Of a stretch of 64,000 bases of DNA, positions 17,304 to 26,124 are shown piece after piece. Below the pieces are notes generated by a model. The model searched no databases. It saw only the letters and a list, made by a program, of their open reading frames with translations, and had not been told where the DNA came from. The DNA is from Arthrobacter sp. ES3-54 (GTDB lineage Bacteria > Actinomycetota > Actinomycetes > Actinomycetales > Micrococcaceae), in NCBI RefSeq assembly GCF_029504395.1, contig NZ_JAQFIF010000004.1:248001-312000 (forward strand), given 5' to 3'. Within the stretch, counting starts at the first letter, position 1; each line of letters starts with the position of its first letter. Both the position numbers and the translations under genes were made by a program.

Positions 17304-17625
17304 GGGAGAGACCCCTCCGGCGAAAGGCTGCGCGCTTCCCTTGGCTGCGCGCTTCCCTTGGCTGCGCTATGTGCGGCCGCTGCCCCGCGCCTGAAATTGA
17401 TGCGCTGCCGCGCCAGAGCGAGGGACGTCTCTGCCCGGCATTTCCGGCGAAGCAAGTAGGCACTTGCGTTCGCCCAAGTAGCCGCCAAGTAGCCACCGGA
17501 AAAAAACGCGAATCACCCCCGAGAAGTCGAGTAGCATCCACTCGCGCGTTCCCCAAGCCCCGCTTTTAGGCTCCGAAGTACTGGGTTAATAAAGTCAATG
17601 TAGTGGTCAGAAACGGGTCTCAACC
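17304..17625. repeat. Gene-free stretch with a 17-bp tandem repeat
   Basis: A 322-bp gap. Between 17326 and 17367 the unit GGCTGCGCGCTTCCCTT occurs twice in full plus 8 bases of a third copy. The remainder shows no gene, no clear terminator for the NERD gene and no clear promoter for the large gene downstream. The last 60 bp are AT-richer than the surroundings and may hold a promoter. Confidence 0.6.
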
Positions 17626-20600
17626 ATGGGTGATCAAACAGAAACTTGGGTGTCGTCCGGCCATTTAAGTGGCCGTCAACGCGGTGGACGGATGGGAGGG
17701 CCGCCGCATCGCCGGAAGCATCGAGCGGCCCCAATCCGCGCAACTTGGTCCCGGCAACGCCCGTGGTCCCGAGGTGCCTGGGCGTCCCTGTTGTCAGCAT
17801 CGCTCGCACTTGCCGGGCTGTCACTGACCGGGCCCGCCGTCGCGGACGTGGGGACCATCGCCTACGATTCACTGCGGTCTGGCTGGGACAAGGACGAGCC
17901 CGGGCTCTCGCCGTCGGCGGTCGCCTCCTCGAACTTCGGCAGGCTATTCTCCGCGAAAGTGGATGGACAGGTGTACGCCCAACCACTCGTAGTCGGCAGT
18001 ACCGTGATTGCCGCGACGGAAAACAACGCGGTCTACGGGCTGGACAGCGCCACGGGCGCTGCAAAGTGGACTCGCAAACTCGGGCCAGCGTGGCCGGCCT
18101 CGACGGTGGGCTGTGGTGACCTCACACCCAATATCGGAATCACTTCCACTCCCGTCTACGACCCGGTGACGAAGAGCGTCTACCTGCTTGCGAAGACGAA
18201 TGACGGCGCAAATGCCAAGCTCCCGCACTGGTACATGCACGCCCTGGATGTGGTGACCGGAGCGGAAAAACCCGGGTTCCCCGTCGTCATCGAGGGCGCG
18301 CCGACAAACGACCCCACCCGCCCATTCAACCCGATGACAGCGATGCAGCGTCCCGGGCTGCTGCTCTTGAACGGGGTCGTGTATGCGGGATTTGCCAGCC
18401 ACTGCGACTACGCGCCTTTCGTCGGCTATGTCGTCGGCGTATCGACTGCCGGCCGGCAGACGACGATGTGGGCGACCGAATCGGGCAACGCCAACGCGGA
18501 GGGAGGTATCTGGCAATCCGGCGGAGGACTGGTGTCCGACGGTCCCGGTCAGATCCTGCTCACCACGGGGAACGGCATTTCCCCCAAACCAGGTCCGGGA
18601 ACAAACCCGCCCTCTACTCTGGCAGAGGCGGTGGTCCGGCTCCGGGTCGGCAGTGACGGCAACCTGGACCCCACCGATTTCTTCAGCCCAGCCAACAACG
18701 CGAAGCTGAACCTCAACGACGCCGATCTGGGAGCCGGCGCGCCCGTCGCGATCCCGGACGGCTACGGCACCGCTGCACATCCGCACCTGCTGGCCCAAAT
18801 CGGCAAGGACGGCACCATGTACCTGCTGGACCGGGACAACCTGGGCGGCATGGCGCAGGGGCCGGGCGGAACCGACGCCGTCCTGGACAAAGCCGGTCCA
18901 TACAACGGAGTGTGGGGAAAGCCGGCGTTTCTCGGGACCAGCACCGGTGGATACGTCTACGTCGTCGAGAGCAACGGGTACCTTCGCGCGTTCAAGCTAG
19001 TGCCGAGCGCTGCGGGCGGGGTCAGCCTCGCCGCCGTTGGGACGTCCACCGGCACGTTCGGATTCAGCTCGGGTACGCCGGTGGTGACGTCCTCCGGTAC
19101 GGACGGGTCCTCGGCCTTGGTTTGGGTGGTCTACGTCAGCGGAGGCACGGGGGCCGGTGCGGAACTGCGCGCCTACCGTGCACTCCCGGACAACACCGGG
19201 AACCTGAAGGAGGTGTTTAGCGCCCCATTGGGTACCGGGGCCAAGTTCTCCTCGGTGGCCACCGACCGGGGCCGGGTATACGTCGGCACCAGGGACGGGC
19301 AGGTCATAGGCTTCGGTGCTCCGACAACGTCAGCGGTTGGGGCAACGAACACCGATCTGGGCACAGCCCCAGTGGGCTCTACCCGCACGGGGACCGTGAC
19401 GATCACGGCGTCGCGGGCGGTGACGGTCAACACCATTACAGCCAGTGCCCCGTTCGATCTTGGAGCGACGCTGACGTTGCCTCGGACGCTGGCGAAAGGC
19501 GGCAGCATGACGGTCCCCGTGACGTTCTCGCCGGCGGTTCCGGGCCAGGCAGACGGCACACTCACGGTCAAGACGGCCGACGGCGAGACCAACCTTCTCG
19601 GCGTCCACGGTGTCGGTACCAAGGACGGGCTGGGCGCGACGCCGGCGGCGGTGCAGTTCACTGATGTCCCAACAAAAACGGTCAGCCGGGGGACGGTAAA
19701 TATCGTCAACACCGGCACGACCGTCGCCAAGATCACCGGAGTTACATTGCCGGCTAACGCACAGCTCAGCGTCGACCCCGCCACGGTGCCGGTCGTGGGG
19801 CGGACAGTCCAGCCACTCGCGTCGCTTGCCGTGTCCATATTGTTCAGTCCCACGTCGGCGGGTCCGGTGACCGATTCTCTCGTCGTCGCCAGTGACCGCG
19901 GGAACGTGACCGTAAAGGTGGCCGCGACCGCCGTCTCCGGCGCGGCGCACCTGCAAATGCCTGGCGCAATGGACTTTGGTGATGTCCCCGTCGGGACCTC
20001 AGTCACCCGGGCTTTCCAGATCACGAACACCGGCAACGTCCCCATGACCATCACCAAGGCGAAGGCGCCGCAGGGGGCCTTCTCCACAGACAGTCCCATC
20101 GCCGAGGGGTTGAAGATACCCGCAGGTGAGTCTGCTTATCAGTCCGTGACGTTTACTCCGACGAAAGTGGGTCAGGCCGGAACACTGGACACTTTCTACC
20201 TGCTCACTGCGGACGACGGCCAAGGCGCGCTCAAGACGATGCTCACAGGGAAGGGCACGGACGACCCGATAGCTGCCTACGCGTGGAAGGTTGGCGCCGG
20301 CGACCCGCGGTCGGACCTTGGCCGGTCGCTGGCCTTGGAGTATGACGTGGCAGGCGGGAAATGCCAGGACTATGTGAGAGGCGTGATCTGCTGGTCACCG
20401 TCTACCGGGACGCATGCGCTCCTGGGTGGGATTTACGGGCGCTTTAAGGCCGCCGGCGGTGCCGCCGGTGCGCTCGGCTTCCCGACCACCGACGAGAAAG
20501 CTACCCCGGACGGGGTGGGGCGGTACGTCCACTTCTCCGGTTCGGGTGGGTCCTCAATTTATTGGACGCCGACGACCGGGGCACACGATATCCAGGGTGA

Positions 20601-21264
20601 AATTCGCGCTAAATGGGCATCGCTAGGCTGGGAGGCAGGACCGCTGGGCTATCCGACCACCGACACGAAGAGCTCGCCGGACAAGATAGGGAAGTACAAC
20701 CATTTCTCGGGTGTGGTTGGGCACTCGATTTACTGGTCGCCGAAGACAGGGGCGCACTGGATCAGCGGTGCGATCCGGACCAAGTGGGGGTCCCTGGGCT
20801 GGGAGACAGGGCCGCTGGGCTATCCGACCACCGACGAGAAGGCCTCGCCGGACAAGATAGGGAAGTTCAACCATTTCTCGGGTACGGTCGGGCACTCCAT
20901 CTACTGGTCACCGAAGACGGGGGCGCACTGGATCGCCGGTGCGATCCGCACCGATTGGGGGTCCCAGGGCTGGGAAACCGGACCGCTGGGCTATCCGACT
21001 ACCGACGAGATGGCCACGCCGGACGGGGTGGGGCGGTACAACCACTTCTCGGGTGCGGTTGGGCACTCGATCTACTGGTCGCCGAAGACGGGGGCGCACT
21101 GGATCGCCGGTGCGATCCGATCCAGGTGGGCATCGCTTGGCTGGGAGAGAAGCCGACTGGGCTATCCGACTAGGGACGAGTACTCGGTTTCCGGCGGCCG
21201 GGCATCGGACTTTCAGCGCGGCCGCCTGACCTGGAACTCGACCACCAGGCAGGTCACTGGATAG
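17626..21264 (+). CDS. Large secreted beta-propeller / ASH-repeat / LGFP-repeat protein
   Basis: A 1212-residue secreted modular protein. An unusually long basic N-terminus is followed by a signal peptide ending near residue 73 (GPAVADVG). Residues about 75-565 form a PQQ-like beta-propeller (GQVYAQPLVVGSTVIAATE). Residues 565-880 hold three ASH/choice-of-anchor-D units (e.g. MDFGDVPVGTSVTRAFQI). Residues 930-1212 are five LGFP repeats with a 57-residue period (GPLGYPTTDE, HFSG, SIYWSPKTGAHWI). LGFP modules are thought to bind cell-wall material, so this may be a surface adhesin or wall-bound sensor. There is no catalytic domain and no sortase signal. A later ATG at 17692 is an alternative start. 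Confidence 0.9.
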   Translation: MGDQTETWVSSGHLSGRQRGGRMGGPPHRRKHRAAPIRATWSRQRPWSRGAWASLLSASLALAGLSLTGPAVADVGTIAYDSLRSGWDKDEPGLSPSAVASSNFGRLFSAKVDGQVYAQPLVVGSTVIAATENNAVYGLDSATGAAKWTRKLGPAWPASTVGCGDLTPNIGITSTPVYDPVTKSVYLLAKTNDGANAKLPHWYMHALDVVTGAEKPGFPVVIEGAPTNDPTRPFNPMTAMQRPGLLLLNGVVYAGFASHCDYAPFVGYVVGVSTAGRQTTMWATESGNANAEGGIWQSGGGLVSDGPGQILLTTGNGISPKPGPGTNPPSTLAEAVVRLRVGSDGNLDPTDFFSPANNAKLNLNDADLGAGAPVAIPDGYGTAAHPHLLAQIGKDGTMYLLDRDNLGGMAQGPGGTDAVLDKAGPYNGVWGKPAFLGTSTGGYVYVVESNGYLRAFKLVPSAAGGVSLAAVGTSTGTFGFSSGTPVVTSSGTDGSSALVWVVYVSGGTGAGAELRAYRALPDNTGNLKEVFSAPLGTGAKFSSVATDRGRVYVGTRDGQVIGFGAPTTSAVGATNTDLGTAPVGSTRTGTVTITASRAVTVNTITASAPFDLGATLTLPRTLAKGGSMTVPVTFSPAVPGQADGTLTVKTADGETNLLGVHGVGTKDGLGATPAAVQFTDVPTKTVSRGTVNIVNTGTTVAKITGVTLPANAQLSVDPATVPVVGRTVQPLASLAVSILFSPTSAGPVTDSLVVASDRGNVTVKVAATAVSGAAHLQMPGAMDFGDVPVGTSVTRAFQITNTGNVPMTITKAKAPQGAFSTDSPIAEGLKIPAGESAYQSVTFTPTKVGQAGTLDTFYLLTADDGQGALKTMLTGKGTDDPIAAYAWKVGAGDPRSDLGRSLALEYDVAGGKCQDYVRGVICWSPSTGTHALLGGIYGRFKAAGGAAGALGFPTTDEKATPDGVGRYVHFSGSGGSSIYWTPTTGAHDIQGEIRAKWASLGWEAGPLGYPTTDTKSSPDKIGKYNHFSGVVGHSIYWSPKTGAHWISGAIRTKWGSLGWETGPLGYPTTDEKASPDKIGKFNHFSGTVGHSIYWSPKTGAHWIAGAIRTDWGSQGWETGPLGYPTTDEMATPDGVGRYNHFSGAVGHSIYWSPKTGAHWIAGAIRSRWASLGWERSRLGYPTRDEYSVSGGRASDFQRGRLTWNSTTRQVTG
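20596..21162 (+). repeat. 171-bp direct DNA repeats encoding LGFP modules
   Basis: Units begin at 20596, 20767, 20938 and 21109 (last one partial), each exactly 171 bp (57 codons). The copies are close to identical over long parts, for instance the segments encoding SIYWSPKTGAHWI. The near-identity at base level suggests recent duplication or gene conversion, and makes copy number likely to vary between strains. Confidence 0.9.
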
Positions 21265-21273
21265 CGGTTTCCG

Positions 21274-21312
21274 ACGCCAATAGGGTCCGGAGCTTCCGGA
21301 CCCTATTGGCGT
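21274..21312 (+). terminator. 18-bp perfect hairpin after the LGFP gene
   Basis: A perfect 18-bp stem with a 3-base GCT loop begins 10 bp after the stop of the LGFP-repeat gene. There is no U-tract after it on either strand, so it is not a canonical intrinsic terminator. It could still end transcription or protect the 3' end of the long mRNA. Confidence 0.7.
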
Positions 21313-21468
21313 GTGGACTCGATTGCGCTGGACCTGATCGGCCTGGTAGCGGGCGAGAACGGCGAGGGCTGATGATGGAGGCAGGCGGATTTCCGGCAGC
21401 ATTGCGGTTCATCATCGCGCCGGTGCATGAGACCGCGCACAAGCTCTGCCGCGTCGAGGAGTGATCTG

Positions 21469-21897
21469 ATGAACCAAGATATCCAACGCCTGCTTGCTGC
21501 GTTCAATGACCACGACCTTGAGGCAGCCGCCGCGTTGTTTCATGAGTCGTACAACAGCGTGCAACCGGCCCACCCGGCCAGGGCATTTGTGGGACGGGCG
21601 CAGATGCACGCGAACTGGGCGGCGATATTCGCTGGCATTCCCGATTTTCACGCAGAAGTGCTCCGCTCCGTGGATGACGGTAACACCACGTGGAGCGAAT
21701 GGTCCTGGGCCGGCACCCGCACCGACGGGCAACCCTTCGACATGCGCGGCGTGACGATCTTCGAGATGGAGGACGGCTTCATAACGGGCGGAACGCTGTA
21801 CATGGAAGAGCTTGAACGAGAGGCCGTGGGCATCGCAGAGACCGTCCAGACACTGACGGGCCGCCTGCCGGAGCAGTCCACGGGCGCAGCGGACTGA
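21469..21897 (+). CDS. SnoaL-like / NTF2-fold protein
   Basis: A 142-residue protein of the SnoaL polyketide-cyclase-like, NTF2-fold group: LLAAFNDHDLEAAAALFH at the N-terminus, WSWAGTRTDGQPFDMRGVTIFEME in the sheet. The ATG at 21469 is preferred because GAGGAG lies 8 bases before it. These small cone-shaped proteins include isomerases, cyclases and non-catalytic binders, so no reaction can be given. Convergent with the DUF222-HNH gene by 1 bp. Confidence 0.82.
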   Translation: MNQDIQRLLAAFNDHDLEAAAALFHESYNSVQPAHPARAFVGRAQMHANWAAIFAGIPDFHAEVLRSVDDGNTTWSEWSWAGTRTDGQPFDMRGVTIFEMEDGFITGGTLYMEELEREAVGIAETVQTLTGRLPEQSTGAAD

Positions 21898-21898
21898 G

Positions 21899-23368
21899 TT
21901 AGTTGGACTCAGGCGGCCGGAGGAAGGCTGCGCGCGCGTCGACGCGTTTTGGCCTGGTTCCGGAGCTGGCGCCGTGGCGGGATACCGGCTGGTCTGTGGC
22001 TGTTGAGCCGGGCGGCGTCCCCGGGAGGGGTGGCGCGGTGGAGCGGTAGGTGTGGCCGGTGGGGGTGTTGAGTTCGATGGTGTGCCGGTCGCCGCTGCTT
22101 GAGGCGGATCTTGGTATGGCGCGTGCTCGCCAGCCGGGGGCTTCTTTGGTGTGGTTGCAGGCTTCGCAGAGGCCGGCGCCGTTGGCCTGGGTGGTGGGTC
22201 CGCCGTGGTGCCAGGGGATGATGTGGTCCAGATGCCGGATCGGGGCGTCGCAGTAGGGGGTGCGGCAGGTGTCGTCCCTGGCCTGAATGAAGCGGCGGAG
22301 CCCTGCCTGGAAGATCCTGGCCCGGGAGTCCATCGCGACGAGCTCGCCGGTGCCCGGGTGGGTGTAGAGCCGGCGGAGAAAGACGCCGAATGTGCTGTCT
22401 TTGGCCTTGGTGCCGGTGATGAGGGCGCGGGCCCAGCCGGCGGGGACGGTGCCGTAGCCGGGGATCCGGGCCGGCTCACTGTCGCCCTGGAAGAGGGTAC
22501 GGTCGGTCATGACGAGCTGGATCTCCACCCCGGTGATCCCGCCCGGGGTGCCGGTGCAGCGGTCCACGAGGGTGTCGGCCATGGCCTGGCCGCGGCCCCT
22601 GGGGTCCCCGGCGGCCCGCAGGGTGTCGGCGTGCCGGCCCAGGGCGGTGTAGATGCCGACGCCGGCGGTGACCGGGAGCAGGGCGGTGAGGTAGCACATG
22701 GTGTCCGGGGCCGGGCGGAGGCTGACATGCCGCTCACCGGCGGCGTGCGCGGCGCGGTCGGTGACGGTGCGCGGGTCCAGCCGGTACGCGGCGGCCCGGG
22801 CGGTGGCCACCAGCCGCCGGTCCCCGGCCCCCGCGAGGGCCCCCGTGTCGGGCGCGAGGTCCGCGTCGACGGCGGCCCGGTCCGCGGCGGTCAGGCACGC
22901 GGTCTCGCGCACCAGCAGGGTGGCGCGCCATTCGTTCAGCTGCCCGGACTCGAGCGCAGCGAGGGTGTGCGGCATCTCCGTCACCAGGGCCTTGGCCAGG
23001 CCCAGGAGCCGGCCGCCCTTGGCAGGGGATTCGTGCCGGGCCAGGGCGAGCTGCGCACCGACCCCGGCACCGCGCTGCTCCGCGGGGATCCCGGCCGCAC
23101 GCTGGTCGCGGCGCTGGGAGGCATCAAAAGAGACCGCGATCCGGGCCTGCAGGGCCGCCGATGCCGACTTCACGTCCTCGAGTACCCGGAGCTGGTCGAT
23201 CATCCCCGCGCTGTCCGTGGCCGGACGGATCGCGGACACCAAACGGACCAGGTCCTCGACGGCCGCCGCCACAGTGACCGGCCCGGACGCCGCACCGCCC
23301 CCGGCACGACGGAGGCCGGTCTCGCCGCCTCCTGCCGGAACCACTTCGGGCCCCTGATTGCCGTCCAT
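21899..23368 (-). CDS. DUF222 / HNH endonuclease-signature protein
   Basis: A 489-residue protein. The first 300 residues match the DUF222 (13E12-repeat) type with [17 protein letters not shown] and [17 protein letters not shown] segments. The C-terminus has an HNH motif: [23 protein letters not shown] then [11 protein letters not shown], with the paired Cys for zinc and the catalytic His. These proteins occur in many copies in Arthrobacter-like genomes and behave as a mobile or recombining family. A GGGAG ribosome site precedes the ATG. A scrap of a second copy's 5' end lies just upstream (separate entry). Confidence 0.93.
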   Translation of the reverse strand: MDGNQGPEVVPAGGGETGLRRAGGGAASGPVTVAAAVEDLVRLVSAIRPATDSAGMIDQLRVLEDVKSASAALQARIAVSFDASQRRDQRAAGIPAEQRGAGVGAQLALARHESPAKGGRLLGLAKALVTEMPHTLAALESGQLNEWRATLLVRETACLTAADRAAVDADLAPDTGALAGAGDRRLVATARAAAYRLDPRTVTDRAAHAAGERHVSLRPAPDTMCYLTALLPVTAGVGIYTALGRHADTLRAAGDPRGRGQAMADTLVDRCTGTPGGITGVEIQLVMTDRTLFQGDSEPARIPGYGTVPAGWARALITGTKAKDSTFGVFLRRLYTHPGTGELVAMDSRARIFQAGLRRFIQARDDTCRTPYCDAPIRHLDHIIPWHHGGPTTQANGAGLCEACNHTKEAPGWRARAIPRSASSSGDRHTIELNTPTGHTYRSTAPPLPGTPPGSTATDQPVSRHGASSGTRPKRVDARAAFLRPPESN

Positions 23369-23544
23369 AGTTCAAGTCTCCCGTGGGGGTCTGACATTTA
23401 ACGAAGAGCCAGAAGGGCGGACAGGCGGCGGCAGTGACTGGCCCGCGCGACGGTCTGCGGTTGGCTCTTGTGGCGACCGCGCCCGGCGCGACGGAGGCCA
23501 GCCTCGCCGCCTCCTGCCGGAACCACTTCGGGCACCTGATTGCC
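23301..23544 (-). repeat. Duplicated 5' end of the DUF222 gene
   Basis: The first 62 bases (23301-23362) at the start of the DUF222-HNH gene recur at 23483-23544 with 58/62 identical by my count. In the second copy the frame continues for only a few residues ([14 protein letters not shown], then GLRRAGRG) before losing similarity and having no start codon. This looks like the remnant of a paralogue or an aborted duplication. It sits within a 351-bp gene-free gap (23369-23719). Confidence 0.75.
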
Positions 23545-23719
23545 TCGCGACCTACGACAATTTGGATCTGCGCGTGCATGGTTGGACCACAGAGGCAGAG
23601 TTGGCTGATCGAATTCCTTCACGGCGTCCAGATTGAACCGCCTGGCGGTTCTCCCTGCAAGACCCTTGCCCGAAATCTGACTTCGGAGGAGGATGATCGG
23701 CACACTGGAGGAGGCCGTC

Positions 23720-24691
23720 ATGACGCAGCTTGGCAAGTTTGAGAAGTACCTGATTGAGGAATTTTTCGACGATTACCGCTCCGGCGCCATGAGCCAGCGT
23801 ACGTTCACGCGCCGAGTGGCGTTCATCATGGGCAGCATGGCCGCTGCCTCGGCAGCGATGCTTCTGGTTGGCTGCACGCCCGACGAGGTTCCCCGCAGCA
23901 CGGACCCCATGCCGACGCCGGCAGAGTCCTCTCCCGGGAGCGGTAGCGCGTCCGCGGGCGCGGTGCCAGGGGCCAAGAGCCCGCTGTCCGTCCCAGAGGG
24001 GGCGGCCGGACTCACGACGGCGACCGTGCAATTCGCAGCAGGCGGCACCGACATCAGCGGCTATCTCGCCCGGCCTGAAAATGGGACCGCCGGGCCGGCC
24101 GTGCTGATCTGCCACGAGAACCGCGGGCTGACACCCCACATCCAGGATGTGGCACGCCGCTTCGCCAAGGCCGGGTACGCGGCACTGGCCCTGGATCTGC
24201 TGAGCCGGGAAGGCGGCACCGCGGGCATGGACCCCGATGCGGTCCCGGGAGCACTGACTCAGGCGGGGGCCCAGCGTCACGTCTCCGATTTCGCCGCCGG
24301 ATTCGACTACCTGAACACCCAAAAGTTCGTTGACAAGGGGCGGATCTCCATGAACGGCTTCTGCTTCGGCGGCGGCATCACCTGGCAGTCGGCGACGGCG
24401 ATCCCGGGCCTGAAGGCGACCTCAGCGTTTTATGGACCCGCGCCTGATCTGGACAAGCTAACGGCCATCAAGGCGGCTGTCTTTGGCGTCTACGCCGAAA
24501 AGGACCAGCGGATCACCGGAGCCATGCCGGCACTCCGGGATGCCTTGGACAAGACCGACGTTCGGCACGAGCTCAAGATCTATCCCGGCGTGGACCACGC
24601 CTTCCACAATGACACGGGGCCGCGCTACAACCAGGAGCAGGCCACCGCCGCGTGGAACGATACCCTCGCTTGGTTCGGCAAGTACGTGTGA
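23720..24691 (+). CDS. Secreted dienelactone hydrolase family protein
   Basis: A 323-residue alpha/beta hydrolase. An N-terminal region of 45 residues (with RR, SQRTFTRRVAFIMG) leads to a lipobox-like LLVGCTP, so it is probably a lipoprotein, possibly via Tat. The DLH triad is visible: nucleophile Cys in NGFCFGGG, Asp in YAEKDQRI and His in GVDHAFHND. The ATG at 23720 has GGAGGAGG 7 bases upstream; an in-frame ATG 27 bp earlier is too close to its own purine run. Substrate unknown (dienelactone or other ester). Confidence 0.88.
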   Translation: MTQLGKFEKYLIEEFFDDYRSGAMSQRTFTRRVAFIMGSMAAASAAMLLVGCTPDEVPRSTDPMPTPAESSPGSGSASAGAVPGAKSPLSVPEGAAGLTTATVQFAAGGTDISGYLARPENGTAGPAVLICHENRGLTPHIQDVARRFAKAGYAALALDLLSREGGTAGMDPDAVPGALTQAGAQRHVSDFAAGFDYLNTQKFVDKGRISMNGFCFGGGITWQSATAIPGLKATSAFYGPAPDLDKLTAIKAAVFGVYAEKDQRITGAMPALRDALDKTDVRHELKIYPGVDHAFHNDTGPRYNQEQATAAWNDTLAWFGKYV

Positions 24692-24735
24692 GTGGCGTGG
24701 TCGCCCGGAACACGTCCCGACCAGCGTGGGGCAGC

Positions 24736-25056
24736 CTACTCGCCCGAGGCAAACTCCGGCTGAATCGGGCCGCCAGCGTCCTGCGTCCCTTCATAGGGCC
24801 CGCTCAACGCCTTTAGCGCCAGGAGGTGTTCCATCAGGGCACGTTCTGGGTTTCCGGGATGCGCAGCAATCTGCTGGCGAAGCAACTCCCGGGCCCGGTG
24901 GTGGTCCGGATCGGTGTCGGCGAGGACAAAGTCAATGATGCTGCTGGCCTGATGCCGGATGGCATCGGCAGATGCGGCTTGTTCCGCACCGGATACCAGG
25001 TCATGGGGATCCCCTTCTTCGGGGCGTTCTGAAGTGGACGAGGGCTCCACCGACAT
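24736..25056 (-). CDS. Small acidic protein of unknown function
   Basis: A 106-residue protein, acidic and helix-rich (DFVLADTDPDHHRARELLRQ, MEHLLALKALSG). No signal peptide or membrane span. The start MSVEPSSTS is chosen because AAGGAA lies about 7 bases upstream. The pattern of two helix-turn-helix units suggests a small alpha-solenoid or TPR-like piece, but I do not recognise the family. Convergent with the hydrolase gene. Confidence 0.6.
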   Translation of the reverse strand: MSVEPSSTSERPEEGDPHDLVSGAEQAASADAIRHQASSIIDFVLADTDPDHHRARELLRQQIAAHPGNPERALMEHLLALKALSGPYEGTQDAGGPIQPEFASGE

Positions 25057-25379
25057 GGCTATTCCTTCGATCATCGTCCCGGCTGAGTCCGGAACCGGCC
25101 TGCCGCCTTCCCCCCATCCCGGGCATGGTACCCGGACCCGAAGGCGGGCCACCGTGACAAAACCATACAACGGCGCCGGGCCGCCAACGTTAATTAGTGC
25201 GAAGTTTTCGCCAAGGTGATGCACAGGTTGCGGTGTCGCGTCCCTCACAATGCGGATGGCCGCCGGCGCCACGGCATGAATCCACGGCATGTACTTGTGT
25301 TGGTCACCTGCCCGAAAAGACGTGGAAATACTGGCCGTGTAGCTTCGCACCAAGGAATCCGTTCGAAAGGTAGTACGCC
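25057..25379. other. Gene-free stretch upstream of the racemase gene
   Basis: A 323-bp intergenic region between the divergent genes at 24736-25056 (minus) and 25380-26033 (plus). It holds presumed promoters for both but I could not assign convincing -35/-10 pairs, operators or a riboswitch. Confidence 0.5.
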
Positions 25380-26033
25380 ATGCGTGTTGGACTGATCCGG
25401 GTGATGACAACGTCGGACCGACGCCTGCTCCACGCCCACGGGAAACTTCTGCAGGAAGCATTCGGATTTACCGTCACCTCCCGCTGTATTCCGAACCAGC
25501 CTTCCGGCGTCTACAACCAGGCGTCGCTCGATTCTGCGGCACCCAAGGTAGTCCAGCTGGCCCAGGAAATGGCCGGTGACGCCGACGCCCTGATTATCAG
25601 CTGCGCGTCGGACCCCGGGCTGGCCACCGCCCGGGCCGCCGTGGACATCCCGGTCATCGGGGCAGGCTCCGCGGCCGCGGCCGCCGCACTGACCTTTGGC
25701 GGACGGATTGGGGTCCTGGGACTCGGCGCCCATGTACCGGGTCCGATCTCGGAAGCACTGGGGGAGCGCATGCTGCTCATTGATGGGGAGGGGCGGGTCG
25801 AAACGCCGGACGCGTTCCTCATGCCCGCCGGGATCTTCGACGCCCTCGCCGCGGCCCACATGCTGGTTGACGCCGGCGCCGACGTGATCGTCCAGGCCAG
25901 CACCGGCCTGAGCAGCATCGGCATGGCGGACGTGCTCCGCCGTCGGCTCGGGGTTCCGGTCATCGACGCCGTGACGGCAGCCGGCTCTATGCTCGTCTCT
26001 GCGGTGGTGGCCCGGGAACTTCAGGAGGTTTGA
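25380..26033 (+). CDS. Asp/Glu/hydantoin racemase-family protein lacking one catalytic Cys
   Basis: A 217-residue racemase fold. The first catalytic Cys is present in ADALIISCASDPG (about residue 79). At the second site, where family members have a GCTG-type Cys, this protein has VIVQASTGLSSIG (about residue 180), so the second Cys is replaced. Such proteins usually cannot racemise by the two-base mechanism; it may be an AroM-like, decarboxylase-like or isomerase member. Monocistronic, with a strong hairpin terminator downstream. Confidence 0.8.
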   Translation: MRVGLIRVMTTSDRRLLHAHGKLLQEAFGFTVTSRCIPNQPSGVYNQASLDSAAPKVVQLAQEMAGDADALIISCASDPGLATARAAVDIPVIGAGSAAAAAALTFGGRIGVLGLGAHVPGPISEALGERMLLIDGEGRVETPDAFLMPAGIFDALAAAHMLVDAGADVIVQASTGLSSIGMADVLRRRLGVPVIDAVTAAGSMLVSAVVARELQEV

Positions 26034-26073
26034 GTCCCGCCGCCGGTGGCGGCGCGCCATCGGTCAACGACAA

Positions 26074-26108
26074 GACAGCCCCGCACCCTGTTGGGGCGCG
26101 GGGCTGTC
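26074..26108. terminator. Bidirectional terminator between racemase and GH16 genes
   Basis: An 11-bp perfect stem (GACAGCCCCGC against GCGGGGCTGTC) with a 13-base loop sits in the gap between two convergent genes, 40 bp from one stop and 16 bp from the other. No long U-tract on either side, but the placement fits a shared terminator. Confidence 0.8.
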
Positions 26109-26124
26109 GGGTGCTGAGCCGGTC

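Noticed and set aside
22050..23401. Long + strand frame opposite the DUF222-HNH gene
   Set aside because: Antisense shadow; the minus-strand frame has a clean HNH motif and ribosome site.
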